Notes: generated by a model from the sequence alone, not told the origin. A stretch of DNA of 64,000 nt from DYFT01 sp041695085 (GCA_041695085.1 JBGFRO010000017.1:62001-126000); one strand, 5' to 3'. Shown: positions 35,595 through 45,547, numbered from the stretch's first letter. Made by a program: numbers and translations.

Positions 35595-35623
35595 AATTTA
35601 GCGGATGACTGTAGGAATTGCAA
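35595..35623 (-). promoter_or_regulatory. Candidate promoter for the symporter-amidohydrolase pair
   Basis: On the minus strand TTGCAA (35618-35623) and TAAATT (35595-35600) are spaced by exactly 17 bp, each matching four of six consensus bases. It would give a leader of about 55 nt to the TTG start at 35532. Confidence 0.4.
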
Positions 35624-35697
35624 ACGAAAAACTCATGATTCATTCTCTTTTCGGTCAATTCATGTTACTCATTGTCAGATTCCGCGTAAAAGTACAA

Positions 35698-35714
35698 TGT
35701 CTTGCGTTAAGACA
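35698..35714. repeat. Short inverted repeat, possible operator
   Basis: TGTCTT and AAGACA form perfect 6-bp arms around GCGTT. It lies upstream of the candidate symporter promoter on the minus strand, where an activator might bind. With such short arms chance occurrence is possible. Confidence 0.3.
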
Positions 35715-35995
35715 CTCAAACACGACAACACTCAACATTTGTTATTCCCTCCAGTGGATCGGTGAACATCTGTTTTCGTTCAGCATCGTTTTTTCCCATC
35801 GACAAAAATCATTCATTGTTCTGATAGCCCGATTTTTTCGCGCGTCCCGTTTGTTTGACTTGTTCAGTCCGATCACGTTGGTGCTTCTGAGAACCGAGAT
35901 TCGCTTCATCCCTTCGTTATCGGACTCAATGGTTACGAACCGGGAGATGAACCAATTCTTCCACCGAGTTGGACAGTCCATTGCAAGAAAATCAC

Positions 35996-36024
35996 TTGAC
36001 AAGTCTCCTAACAATCCCTATTTT
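35996..36024 (+). promoter_or_regulatory. Sigma-70-type promoter of the GH38 alpha-mannosidase
   Basis: TTGACA (35996-36001, perfect consensus) and TATTTT (36019-36024) are 17 bp apart. The expected start near 36031 gives a leader of about 50 nt to the ATG at 36081. Confidence 0.7.
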
Positions 36025-36080
36025 CCACCTGCTTTTTAACTGGCCGAGGTCGTTCGAATTCGCAGAGAGACACCGTCAAA

Positions 36081-39000
36081 ATGGCAGTCGACCTTCTACC
36101 TCAAATACTCCCACACGTCAAAGCGCATATCTATCCTTCCTCCATTCCTCTTTCTGATTGGAAAATGCGGGAAGGAGAGCTAAAAAACGCATTTCTTCAA
36201 AAGCTCCCAGACTTTTCTTGGAAGGCGATTACTCTCCCCTCCCACTGGGCTGGGTATGACAAAACGGTATGGTTTCGCAGGCTGGTAGCTGTTCCACCAG
36301 AGTTCGCTGGTAAGACAGTTGCCCTTCTGATTGATGTTCAAGAAGGACTCGTCTACGTCAACGGCACTCCTCGTCAGGGCGTCGACATCAACCACCCGGA
36401 GGTCATTCTAACCGACAGAGCACGGAAGAACCAACCATTCTTTGTAGCAATCGAAGCATCGAGCGGTAGGAAAAAGGAGCTCAGCACGTTCGCAAAGGCC
36501 ATGTTAGCAGTCGTGAACCCGACCGCAAGATCGCTCTACTACGGTCTCAACGCGTTGCACGAGCTCGAAAAGGCGCTCGGTCCATCCGCTTCCGAAACAA
36601 AAGACATCAAAGAGATCATCCGGCAAACCTTGATCTTCCTGAAATACTTCAAGCCAGAGGGAGAAGAATATCCGAACGCCATTGGGCGTGCGCTCAACTT
36701 TCTCACGCGAACGCTTGATGAACAGTACAAGACAGACATCGCCGGACTCGTCCACCTTGTTGGTCATTCTCACATCGACGTGGTATGGCTCTGGCGAATT
36801 CGTGAGACGAAAAAGAAATGCGGCCGGACCTTCTCCACGGCCCTCCGGTTGATCGACGAGTATCCCGAATTTACCTTCACACAATCTCAGGCCCTTCTGT
36901 ACGAATTTGCAAAGGAGAGATATCCCGATATCTACCAAGAGATCAAGCAGCGGGTGAGTGAAGGGAGATGGTTTCCGGTCGGATCAACGTGGGTCGAGCC
37001 CGATTGTAACCTGCCAAACGGCGAGTCGTTGGTACGCCAAATCTTGTACGGGAAGAGATTCTTTCAACAAGAATTCGGGATTGATTCCAACATACTCTGG
37101 CTCCCCGATACCTTCGGCTACAGCTGGGCTCTTCCACAAATGATGAAAAAGTCGGGGATCAAGTATTTCGCCACGACGAAACTTACCTGGAACGACACAA
37201 CAAAGTTTCCGCACAACTCTTTCTGGTGGCGCGGACTCGACGGCACCAAGATCCTCACCCACCTCACACCGGTTGGGCTGGAGGGACTCGTCACGCCCAA
37301 GGACATCAAAAAGAGCTGGGAAGCCTATCAGGAGAAAGAGAAGAGTGAAAACGTTCTCCAGACGTTCGGCTTCGGGGATGGCGGTGGCGGACCAACTCGG
37401 GAACACGTTGAATCTGCGCGGTTTCTGAAGACGATCACCGGTCTACCTTCTTCCCGCCTCTCGACACTGCAGGAGTTTTTCACGCAACTTGCGCTGGAAG
37501 GAAAGCACCTTCCGATCTGGGAAGACGAAATTTATCTCGAAAAGCACCGCGGTACCTACACGACGCACGGCTGGGTAAAGCGCGAAAACAGAAACGCAGA
37601 AAGGCTTCTGTACACAACCGAGTTGTTTTCTGTTCTCGGTATGTTGGTTGGGAAGAAACCGACTGCCCGGCGTTATCCAGCCTTCGAGTTGGAACGGGCC
37701 TGGAAACTTCTTCTCCTCAATCAATTCCACGACATCCTTCCCGGCACATTCATCGCTGCGGCATATGAGGATATCCAGAAAGATTTTAAGGAACTTCGAA
37801 CCGCGTGCAATCGACTTCAGAAGCAATATCTCGAAAGTGTCATGAGTAAGCCCAAAAAGAAGGAGAAAGATTTTCACTTCACGATTTTCAACACCCTTCC
37901 GTGGGGGAGGAGCGCGTACGTTACGCTCGAAGTGAAATCGAAAGAGCCCGGATTCCTCGTTCTCGATCAGTCGGGACGTCAGTTGGAAACTCAGATTCTT
38001 GAACGTCGTTCCGGTCGGACGCGCCTTCTGTGCTATGTTGATCAAATTCCTCCCCTCTCACTTCGACAGTTGATGGTGGTGCCCACAAAGAAGAAAGGGG
38101 AGCACCCTCATTCTTGGAAAGTTACCCCAAAGCTCGTTGAAACCTCTTTGTTTAAGGTGCACTTCGACGCGAAAGGACAATTCAGTTCGGTCTACGACAA
38201 AACGCTTCGACGTGAACTGCTTGCACCGAAGAGCCGTGGGAATCAGTTCCAGACGTTCAAAGATCAACCGAAACAGTGGGATGCGTGGGATATTGATCCT
38301 GAATACAGCCAGAAGAGCGTCGACACGCTCAAGTTCAGGTCAATCAAGGTCATTGAAGAGGGTCCCCTCCGCGCCGTTCTTCGAGTCCAGCATCAATCGG
38401 ATAAGGGCTCCAAGGTTACCCAGGACATCACCTTCTACCATACGCTCCAGCGCATTGATTTCCAGACGCATGCAGTCTGGAAGGAGCGTCAGATTTTGTG
38501 GAAGGTGGCCTTTCCGTTGAACGTAAAAGGAAATCAAGCGACATACGAGATCCAATTCGGATCAGTGCAACGGCCAACGAAATCAAGCGATCCTCATCAG
38601 AAAGCGAAGTACGAAGTTCCTGCGCAACAATGGGCGGATATGTCTGAGGCCAAGTTCGGCGTAAGCTTGCTAAACGATTGCAAGTATGGACACGACGCGA
38701 AGGAAAACGTCCTTCGCCTCACCTTGCTCCGCTCGCCTTATTATCCTCATCCCGTCGAGCCCTGGAGATTTAATGACGACGTCTTGACAGATCAGGGTGA
38801 GCACGAGTTCTCGTATGCTCTTTTACCTCATGCCGGAAACTGGCGAGACGGGATAACGGTACGAGCGGCAAGAGAGTTCAATCACCCCGTGCTCGTGCTT
38901 TCAGGACACTATCAACCCCCCCCCTCGCTCATTGTGACCGAGGATAAAAACATATTGATTGAATCTATCAAGAAAGCGGAGGAGAGCGATGAGGTGGTGG

Positions 39001-39194
39001 TCCGGGCGTACGAAGCTCACGGACAGACGACGAGAGCAACATTCGAGGTTGGATGGAGAGTAGATCAACTCGTTGAATGCGATCTCTTGGAGGAGAATCC
39101 GACTCCGCTCAAGGTAGCGCATTCCACGTTCAGCGTGAAGTTTTCGCCGTTCGAAATCAAAACCTTCAAACTCAAGATCCGTCCCAAGCAGTAG
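36081..39194 (+). CDS. Alpha-mannosidase, glycoside hydrolase family 38
   Basis: Retaining exo-alpha-mannosidase of 1037 aa, the only complete plus-strand gene. The N-terminal 220 residues form a beta-sandwich/linker, then the GH38 catalytic barrel begins. GHSHIDVVWLWRIRET contains zinc ligands His231 and Asp233, and WLPDTFGYS contains the predicted nucleophile Asp343. FGFGDGGGGPTREHVE and HRGTYTTHGWVKRENR are further active-site segments. A helical bundle and C-terminal beta domains follow. There is no signal peptide, so it is probably cytoplasmic and trims imported mannosides. It is divergent from an SSS symporter and convergent with the DUF4855 gene (44-bp gap without an obvious terminator). 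Confidence 0.94.
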   Translation: MAVDLLPQILPHVKAHIYPSSIPLSDWKMREGELKNAFLQKLPDFSWKAITLPSHWAGYDKTVWFRRLVAVPPEFAGKTVALLIDVQEGLVYVNGTPRQGVDINHPEVILTDRARKNQPFFVAIEASSGRKKELSTFAKAMLAVVNPTARSLYYGLNALHELEKALGPSASETKDIKEIIRQTLIFLKYFKPEGEEYPNAIGRALNFLTRTLDEQYKTDIAGLVHLVGHSHIDVVWLWRIRETKKKCGRTFSTALRLIDEYPEFTFTQSQALLYEFAKERYPDIYQEIKQRVSEGRWFPVGSTWVEPDCNLPNGESLVRQILYGKRFFQQEFGIDSNILWLPDTFGYSWALPQMMKKSGIKYFATTKLTWNDTTKFPHNSFWWRGLDGTKILTHLTPVGLEGLVTPKDIKKSWEAYQEKEKSENVLQTFGFGDGGGGPTREHVESARFLKTITGLPSSRLSTLQEFFTQLALEGKHLPIWEDEIYLEKHRGTYTTHGWVKRENRNAERLLYTTELFSVLGMLVGKKPTARRYPAFELERAWKLLLLNQFHDILPGTFIAAAYEDIQKDFKELRTACNRLQKQYLESVMSKPKKKEKDFHFTIFNTLPWGRSAYVTLEVKSKEPGFLVLDQSGRQLETQILERRSGRTRLLCYVDQIPPLSLRQLMVVPTKKKGEHPHSWKVTPKLVETSLFKVHFDAKGQFSSVYDKTLRRELLAPKSRGNQFQTFKDQPKQWDAWDIDPEYSQKSVDTLKFRSIKVIEEGPLRAVLRVQHQSDKGSKVTQDITFYHTLQRIDFQTHAVWKERQILWKVAFPLNVKGNQATYEIQFGSVQRPTKSSDPHQKAKYEVPAQQWADMSEAKFGVSLLNDCKYGHDAKENVLRLTLLRSPYYPHPVEPWRFNDDVLTDQGEHEFSYALLPHAGNWRDGITVRAAREFNHPVLVLSGHYQPPPSLIVTEDKNILIESIKKAEESDEVVVRAYEAHGQTTRATFEVGWRVDQLVECDLLEENPTPLKVAHSTFSVKFSPFEIKTFKLKIRPKQ

Positions 39195-39238
39195 CAACAG
39201 CTCATCCGCCTTCACTCCATCTTCTCACTCTTTGTCGT

Positions 39239-40396
39239 CTAAGCGCGAATTTCCCTGCCCTTCTCTGACGCGAGCTTTGGCGTGATGTTGGGCTTAAGGC
39301 GATAGACTCCTTTGACGAAGTGGTAGATGTCTTCGTAAAACTCACGCTCGATCGGGTCTTCATGGCGATACATTCGCGCGAGAGATCCCGTTCCCTGGAA
39401 GTGGGCACAGGCAGATTGGGTCATGTAACCATACGTGACGCCGGCGTTGAGATACTCCCGAAACCTCGCCTGCCGCTCCTCCTGAATTGCGATGGGCTCC
39501 GGTAGCTCGAGATAGTACTCCATTTCAATCCCGGCTCCCCGCTCCCGCGCTGCACGCGCCGCCTCCTCAAGTGACTTTCCTGTCTTGTAGAACATGTAGT
39601 TCGGCTGCAGAAAAGCAAGGTCAAAGTAATAGTCCTGATAATTGTCGAGCAAATGCACATTGTATGTGCTCCAAAATGGAATCCAGAGAAACTTTAGGCC
39701 GCGTGCGTGGATGTGACGACGCAATTCTTTGAGCAACCAATGATCGTCGACCTCCCAGCTGCGATACACCGTCTCAAACATCCAATAGACACCGAGCAAT
39801 TGGATATGCTCAAAACGTTGTTGCTTGAAGCGCCGGACAATCTCGTCGACCATCCATTTCTGCGCCGTGAGCCGTTGCTCGGTTGCTGTGGAAAGTTTCT
39901 GACGTCGCGTTGAGAAATCGAGCGAGCCAGAACCCGCAGCCAGCGATCCAAAGTCGTGTTGCGTAATGTGTGGATAGGGGAGCATCAGGACGGCATTGCG
40001 CTTTGGGCCGCGTGGTTGTGTGAGAATCCGGCTGCAGCGCTCAATGGTCTGATCAAGCGCGCGGAGTGCCCCGTTGGGACCAAGGTAGTACTGGAGCAGT
40101 GCCTCCCAATCGGCCTTGTTGGCTGGCCGAGGAGAACATTGGGCAAAGAAATCCCCCTCCCCTGCCATGGTCGTTCCGACATTGATGTCAGCGCAGTAGT
40201 CGTTTCCCGAGGCAGCGGCGACGTTCAGAAAAAGGAAAGAGTCGAAGAACCAGTCATCGGGATTCCCATGCCGGTCAAGGTGAGCGACGTAGTAGAGAAG
40301 TTCTTCTTCCGTCCACGGCCGAGCAGCGTTGCCGTAGAGCAGTATGAGATGGCGAAGATAGTTGAATTGTTCTGCTGCCGGGGGTAAGTAGTTCAT
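39239..40396 (-). CDS. DUF4855 domain-containing protein
   Basis: A 385-aa protein resembling the DUF4855 family: DDWFFDSFLFLNVAAASG near residues 46-63, a central block with QLLGVYWMFETVYRSWEVDD, and LKFLWIPFWSTYNVHLLDNY. The predicted fold is a TIM-barrel-like glycosidase relative, and members are often near polysaccharide genes, but the function is unknown. No signal peptide is present. It is the last gene of the long minus-strand run and starts 21 bp after the hydantoinase-like gene. Confidence 0.72.
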   Translation of the reverse strand: MNYLPPAAEQFNYLRHLILLYGNAARPWTEEELLYYVAHLDRHGNPDDWFFDSFLFLNVAAASGNDYCADINVGTTMAGEGDFFAQCSPRPANKADWEALLQYYLGPNGALRALDQTIERCSRILTQPRGPKRNAVLMLPYPHITQHDFGSLAAGSGSLDFSTRRQKLSTATEQRLTAQKWMVDEIVRRFKQQRFEHIQLLGVYWMFETVYRSWEVDDHWLLKELRRHIHARGLKFLWIPFWSTYNVHLLDNYQDYYFDLAFLQPNYMFYKTGKSLEEAARAARERGAGIEMEYYLELPEPIAIQEERQARFREYLNAGVTYGYMTQSACAHFQGTGSLARMYRHEDPIEREFYEDIYHFVKGVYRLKPNITPKLASEKGREIRA

Positions 40397-40417
40397 AGAG
40401 AGAATGACATATTCGAT

Positions 40418-42565
40418 CTATTCTTTTTTCGACACAAGCACTATTGCCGGTTCGTCTCGTGAGAACGACTCGGTTTCGGCCTGAAGGAGAGAGAGAACTT
40501 GCTCTTTACTGATCAAGCCGCTCAAATCGACGATGCGACCCGCAACGAGGACGTAGACGTCCGGTTGGAGTGCACCGGCATCTCCATACATCGTGAATTC
40601 ATCGACCAGTTGGTTGAGCTTCGATTGAATCGTCCCCACCACTCCCACCTGGACGACCGCGTCGCTCAACTTCAGACGAATGACACCCTCCGTATCGATA
40701 ACTCGGGTTGGTAACGATGTACTCTTCACGAACCCAAGCAATTTCGATGTTGTTTTCTGTGCCTGAAAGACATACAGAAATTCGGTACGGCCAACGCACG
40801 CAACGCCGTCCTGAACGCCCGTCGATTTTGCGGCAAGAGCCGAGAGCTGTTCTTGCGAGAGTTTCGGTGCCGTAAGGGATCGGGTCCGCATCTCCGGCCA
40901 CCCGCTTGCCGTTGCGATGACCCGCTTCTGTTTGGGATCGACCTCAACGCGCACCTCCACCGTCTCCGGTGCAGCTCCCATCCGTATGACCGAATGCATT
41001 GCTGCGCGTCGAACCTCCAACAAATCCGCTTCCGTTGGCTGCACGATGCTGCGTTCAATCGTTTCGCGGATCATTCCGAGCGCAACTCCAATGGCCGAAA
41101 TGACCTCCGCATGACGCGTGATCCGATGCTCGACATCGAGTTTATTGGCCGTATGTGGCACAACGGATTCTGCCCCACCGCCTCCTCCCACAAGGACGAG
41201 ATGCTCGGGCACAAGTTTGTAGTCTTCGATGAAATCACGGACGACAGGGATAACTTTCGATGAAGCTTTCTCCAGAATTTGTTCCGCCAACCTTTTGGGC
41301 TCAACGCCTAATTGTTCTCCGAGCCAGCGTGCCATTCGCTCAAATGATCGGGCCGAGGCTTTAGCATACCATGTGGCCAATCCGATGAGATTCGCTGCCT
41401 CTGTTGTGGTAAACGCAAAGTTGCCTTGATGTTCCGATGCGATGCAGAGGTAATCATCCGGATCGCCCGGCTTTGGTTGAATCGACTTGATGGAGCAGCG
41501 ATCGCCCTCCCCTACTTCAGAAAAAGCAAGATACTGCAATCCTGCGATGTGCGCGCTTCTTGGCCCGACGTCGATCACCTTTGATCCGCGCATCCGTGGA
41601 ATCGATCCGCCCCCGATACCGACGGTCCGTATATCGAGCGTACGGACATGAAGCCGATGTCCACCCACTTCCCCCGTGCGAACGATCGGTCGGCCATTTT
41701 TGATGATTGAAATATCGGTACTCGTACCTCCTACCTCCAAAAAGATGCCGTCGGAGATTTTGACGTACATCAAAGCGGCAGTGACGCCGGCTGCCGGACC
41801 CGAAAGCATGGTCAGGATTGGACGCCGTCGCATTTCGTTGATATCCATGATTCCGCCGTCGCTCCGCATAATCATCAAAGGAGCACCGATACCGCTCTCT
41901 CTCACTGCAAGCTCCGTCATGTTCGCCGTCTCCAGCATCTTCGGCATCATGCTGGCATTGATCACTGCCGTGCGGGTTCGAACCCGCAAGCCGTAGAGCT
42001 GCGAAATCTCTGATGCCGACGTTCCGAGATATCCCTTGCTTGTGAGGAGATCGACGACCTTCTTTTCATTTTCTGGATGGTCAACACCAAATGCCTCGCT
42101 TGCGACGAAGACCTCTGCCCCTTCATTTCGCAGCTCCTCTAACACTCTTTCCAGACGCGAGAGATCGAGCGGTCCTCCTGTGTCCACAAAGCGATGGTGG
42201 GTTTTGAGGAACTTCCCTGGGGCCAGTTCAAGCCGGTCGATCCGAGTCTGCCCGCGGGCGCGCAACTTCTCGGCTCCCTTTCCCATGCCGATGATTCCCA
42301 CGGCGGCGACATCTCCTTCGAGGAGTGCATTGGTAGCCTGCGTCGTGCTGTGTGCGATCAGGGCAACCTCATCGGGGGCAATGTGCGTCTGGTCAAGTAG
42401 CCGATGCATTGACTCGACGACGCCTCGCGCCACCCCCTCCTCTGCCGTATGCGTCGTTGGAACCATCGATGTACCGGTGATCTCAAGTGACTCGGCATCC
42501 ACAGCAACAGCGTGCGTGAATGTGCCGCCAACATCAATTCCAATTTTTATTCTTCGAGAACTCAT
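40418..42565 (-). CDS. Hydantoinase/oxoprolinase family ATPase (HyuA-like)
   Basis: A 715-aa protein of the HyuA/5-oxoprolinase alpha family, which couples ATP hydrolysis to ring opening of cyclic amides or to carboxylation. It starts with the actin-like ATPase signature IGIDVGGTFTHAVAVD. STTQATNALLEGDVAAVGII, MLSGPAAGVTAALMYV and FLEVGGTSTDISII follow, with a second phosphate loop LVLVGGGGGAESVVP near 450. The last 200 residues (from about 500) look less typical. No HyuB subunit is adjacent. AGGA stands 7 bp before the ATG. It lies between a permease and the DUF4855 gene inside a carbohydrate locus, an unexpected place for this family. The substrate is unknown. Confidence 0.87.
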   Translation of the reverse strand: MSSRRIKIGIDVGGTFTHAVAVDAESLEITGTSMVPTTHTAEEGVARGVVESMHRLLDQTHIAPDEVALIAHSTTQATNALLEGDVAAVGIIGMGKGAEKLRARGQTRIDRLELAPGKFLKTHHRFVDTGGPLDLSRLERVLEELRNEGAEVFVASEAFGVDHPENEKKVVDLLTSKGYLGTSASEISQLYGLRVRTRTAVINASMMPKMLETANMTELAVRESGIGAPLMIMRSDGGIMDINEMRRRPILTMLSGPAAGVTAALMYVKISDGIFLEVGGTSTDISIIKNGRPIVRTGEVGGHRLHVRTLDIRTVGIGGGSIPRMRGSKVIDVGPRSAHIAGLQYLAFSEVGEGDRCSIKSIQPKPGDPDDYLCIASEHQGNFAFTTTEAANLIGLATWYAKASARSFERMARWLGEQLGVEPKRLAEQILEKASSKVIPVVRDFIEDYKLVPEHLVLVGGGGGAESVVPHTANKLDVEHRITRHAEVISAIGVALGMIRETIERSIVQPTEADLLEVRRAAMHSVIRMGAAPETVEVRVEVDPKQKRVIATASGWPEMRTRSLTAPKLSQEQLSALAAKSTGVQDGVACVGRTEFLYVFQAQKTTSKLLGFVKSTSLPTRVIDTEGVIRLKLSDAVVQVGVVGTIQSKLNQLVDEFTMYGDAGALQPDVYVLVAGRIVDLSGLISKEQVLSLLQAETESFSRDEPAIVLVSKKE

Positions 42566-42598
42566 TGCGTGTCCTGCCCCAGCGTGAGCATCGGTTCG

Positions 42599-44083
42599 TC
42601 AGAAAAACCGGATTCCGGCAACGATGAGTCCACCAACAGCCACCAACCATGAGTACGGAAGCGTACGCCAGAGGATCGTGTTGACGTCAAGACGTACTTC
42701 ATTTGCAATCCAGACGTTTGCGGTATTCGTCGGATCGCTTACGCCTTGAATAATACCCAGCGACATCAGGATACCCATCACCGCTCCTGCAGGAACACCG
42801 GTTGCCAACAGAATTCCTCCAACTCCATAACCGAGTCCCCACACATTGAGCGGGCCACGATACAACGCAAGCGGCCCCAGTAGTGAAAAGGTAAAGACGT
42901 ACGAGAAGAAGGAATCTGGCACAATGGTTTCAAGAAGCGGCTTCATATCGACCAGGACTGGCCACTCCTGCGAAGCGACCGGATTGTACCAATACTGGCC
43001 GGGTCCGGTGCGCGTCGGACCCAGAATCGCGCTCAACAACATACCGATTCCGAGCATCAGCACCACGGCAGGGATGACGCTGGCACTCCCCTCAACAAGC
43101 GAGCGCGTTGTCACGTTGAGGATTCCGCGGCGATAGGTTGCAATCAGCGCATAGATCAATCCGCCCATGAATGCCGCGACGAACGGCACATCATACACAA
43201 GAATGAGAAGGAGCGGAACAATCGGAATCAAGTATGCATACCATCTCACCTGCGGGGGATGTACCGAACCACGGTTCCGCCATGCAGCATGAAGAGCGTA
43301 TAACAGAATGCCGATTGAGGCGACGCTTGTGACAGATCTCGCGACGGTTTTCAGAGGAGTAACATCGAGCCCTTCCGAGAATTCATACAAACCCCAAAGT
43401 GCGAGAATCAGCACAGCCACGATGCCGACGGAGAATAAAAGCACTTGTGCTTGAAGGCGGATTGTTCGCGAGCGCCACAACTCGACGGTTATAAAGAGGA
43501 GCGATACCAACGCGACAACGGCAAAGACCATCAAAGCGAAGGAGGAAACAACATCCCCCTCCAGCCCAAGTACCGATTTGTAGATGGTCCAATTCGTTGC
43601 GTTGAGAAGCCCGCCGAGGCTGATGCCGAACAACATAATGCCGGCGCTGACGTGCTCTCGCAATCCAATGGAGGCAAGAATAGGAAGCACAATCGTACCC
43701 ACCATAATGACGGCGCCCAAACCTCCAATGGTGGTGAACAGCACGGCGATCATTGCCAGCATGCAGACCGCAACCACCCATGGATTATCGCCGGAAAGCT
43801 CCGCCCCGCGCCGGACGAAGCTTTCGGCCACGCCGGTTTTCTGCATGTAATAACTCAGCATCCCTCCGAAGAGGGAAATGATCATCGGATCGGCAAGACG
43901 GAGCGCTCCATCCGCGATCACCGCTGTCATGAGGTCACGCAGCGTCAGACGGCCGAAGGCGATTTCGACGAGAACGATGGACACAGCCATCAGCGGCAGT
44001 GCAAGCATGGCGGGAAGCTTGCGGAAAAACATCAACACCGCGGCAAGGAGAAAAATGCAGATGATGAGGATGCTAATGGTCAA
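42599..44083 (-). CDS. Multi-pass membrane permease (ion transporter superfamily-like)
   Basis: A 494-aa integral membrane protein with about 12 hydrophobic segments. Conserved-looking loops are MIISLFGGMLSYYMQKTGVA, FTTIGGLGAVIMVGTIVLPI and ISLGGLLNATNWTIYKSVLG. The pattern resembles GntP/CitM-type carboxylate permeases, with two inverted halves each carrying a re-entrant loop, but I cannot name the family with certainty. The start is a TTG at 44083 without a clear ribosome binding site. It lies 33 bp upstream of the HyuA-like gene and probably delivers that enzyme's substrate (inference). Confidence 0.78.
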   Translation of the reverse strand: MTISILIICIFLLAAVLMFFRKLPAMLALPLMAVSIVLVEIAFGRLTLRDLMTAVIADGALRLADPMIISLFGGMLSYYMQKTGVAESFVRRGAELSGDNPWVVAVCMLAMIAVLFTTIGGLGAVIMVGTIVLPILASIGLREHVSAGIMLFGISLGGLLNATNWTIYKSVLGLEGDVVSSFALMVFAVVALVSLLFITVELWRSRTIRLQAQVLLFSVGIVAVLILALWGLYEFSEGLDVTPLKTVARSVTSVASIGILLYALHAAWRNRGSVHPPQVRWYAYLIPIVPLLLILVYDVPFVAAFMGGLIYALIATYRRGILNVTTRSLVEGSASVIPAVVLMLGIGMLLSAILGPTRTGPGQYWYNPVASQEWPVLVDMKPLLETIVPDSFFSYVFTFSLLGPLALYRGPLNVWGLGYGVGGILLATGVPAGAVMGILMSLGIIQGVSDPTNTANVWIANEVRLDVNTILWRTLPYSWLVAVGGLIVAGIRFF

Positions 44084-44143
44084 GGAAGGAACTGAATTGG
44101 TTGAATCAACGAGCTATGTATTTAGGATCACTGAGATCGACAG

Positions 44144-45538
44144 TTATGATAAAAACGCACCTTGCTGGATCAATCGGCTACGGACTTCCCTGCCATCCAG
44201 CGCGCGTGGAGTGAGGCCGCGTTCGAGGGACATTGCTGCGGCCACCGCCGCCGCTTCACCCATCGCGCGACAGTTCGTCTGGATACGCACGGAGCTTTGT
44301 GCTTCAAAGGATGCGGAAAGACACCTCCCTGCCACCAACAGATTTTCAACGTTCAGAGGCACCAAGCAACGATAGGGAACCTCGTGAAATTCTCCCGGCG
44401 GGAGTTTCACAAGCTTGAGCGTGTCTTCCTCCGTATCTCGATGAATGTCGAGCGGATAGTTGTTCCTGCAGATCGCGTCGGGGAATTTTTTGCCCCCTAA
44501 TACATCATCCACCGTAAGATAATATTCGCCACGAATACGCCTCGTTTCCCGCACACCGACCATCGGCGCCGTCAAGACAAGATAGGTTTCTTCACAGCCC
44601 GGAAGGTACATGCGACAGAACCGGAGATAGCGTTGAATAATCTCTCTCCCTTTGATCTGTGCGAGGGTGAGATGAAAGGGATCGGTGCCGTTGATGTTGG
44701 TACTGATGCGGGGACAATTGAAGGCCAGTTCTCCCGGTCGTCCGGCCATCGAGAACACCTGAAAGTAGTTACCATCGCTTTGCTGAAGTACACCATCCTC
44801 TACTGCCTTTCGAAAGATCGGCTCCAGCGTCCACCCTTTTCCCCATACCATCGCAGTGTGGATCAGAGGAACTCCGCTTCCTTCCGATTCCTCCATTACA
44901 TCGTGCTTCCCCAAAGACTTCAGGAAATCGGCAAACCGGCGAAGGTTGACGTTACCCAGGTGGAAGCGGACGGAAAAAGGCTGATTGAGTTGTGTGCTTG
45001 GATCACCCGATTCGCACGGCACGCCGGCTCTGAAGGCAACGTCCGCATCGCCGGTGCAATCGATGATCCGTTTTGCAAGATACGCTCCTCGTCCCGCTTT
45101 GTTCGTGGCAACAATCCCGCGCAGGTTCTGAGCCTCCATCACGACATCCTCGAAGAAGGTGTAATACAAGAGTTCTGCGCCCGCTTCGAGATTCATCTGC
45201 TCGAGCATGAACTTGAGGTATTCCGGATTGAACCAGCCGCGGTTGCCATCCCGCCACACTCCAGACTCGAGACGATCGATGAGCCGCGTGTTGATCTCAT
45301 AATCGATGCCGCCGTTGAGCGGCTTTTGATCGATCTGATTGGGCATCATCGGCGTCACCAATGCTCCCGTCTGCGTGCCGCCGAGAAATCCGAACTGTTC
45401 GATAACGAGCGTTTTCTTTCCGGATCGCGCCGCAGCAATGCCCGCAACGGCCCCAGCCGTTCCCCCTCCGACAACGAGAATGTCAACCTCCCGAATCACG
45501 GGTATCGATTGTGACTGCATCTGTTCGAGTGTTAACAT
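44144..45538 (-). CDS. FAD-dependent oxidoreductase (FAD_oxidored family)
   Basis: A 464-aa flavoprotein. The dinucleotide-binding motif is VDILVVGGGTAGAVAGIAAA near residues 18-37, followed by the family segment IEQFGFLGGTQTGALVTPMM. The C-terminal FAD motif is LLVAGRCLSASFEAQSSVRI plus MGEAAAVAAAMS. Members of this family (PF12831 type) are frequent next to glycoside hydrolases in Planctomycetes and Bacteroidota, but substrates are mostly unknown. No signal peptide is visible. It follows the GHL10 gene by 9 bp. Confidence 0.88.
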   Translation of the reverse strand: MLTLEQMQSQSIPVIREVDILVVGGGTAGAVAGIAAARSGKKTLVIEQFGFLGGTQTGALVTPMMPNQIDQKPLNGGIDYEINTRLIDRLESGVWRDGNRGWFNPEYLKFMLEQMNLEAGAELLYYTFFEDVVMEAQNLRGIVATNKAGRGAYLAKRIIDCTGDADVAFRAGVPCESGDPSTQLNQPFSVRFHLGNVNLRRFADFLKSLGKHDVMEESEGSGVPLIHTAMVWGKGWTLEPIFRKAVEDGVLQQSDGNYFQVFSMAGRPGELAFNCPRISTNINGTDPFHLTLAQIKGREIIQRYLRFCRMYLPGCEETYLVLTAPMVGVRETRRIRGEYYLTVDDVLGGKKFPDAICRNNYPLDIHRDTEEDTLKLVKLPPGEFHEVPYRCLVPLNVENLLVAGRCLSASFEAQSSVRIQTNCRAMGEAAAVAAAMSLERGLTPRALDGREVRSRLIQQGAFLS

Positions 45539-45547
45539 CTCATCGTC

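Larger units (their letters stand above)
35533..36080. other. Divergent intergenic region between symporter and GH38 mannosidase
   Basis: This 548-bp non-coding region is the longest in the window. It is AT-richer than its surroundings and holds outward promoters on both sides and one inverted repeat, listed separately. I saw no RNA gene, no convincing small ORF, and no copy of the ROK operator found near 63.56 kb. Confidence 0.75.

Noticed and set aside
39195..39238. Terminator between the convergent GH38 and DUF4855 genes
   Set aside because: The 44-bp gap has no stem-loop with a T-run on either strand.
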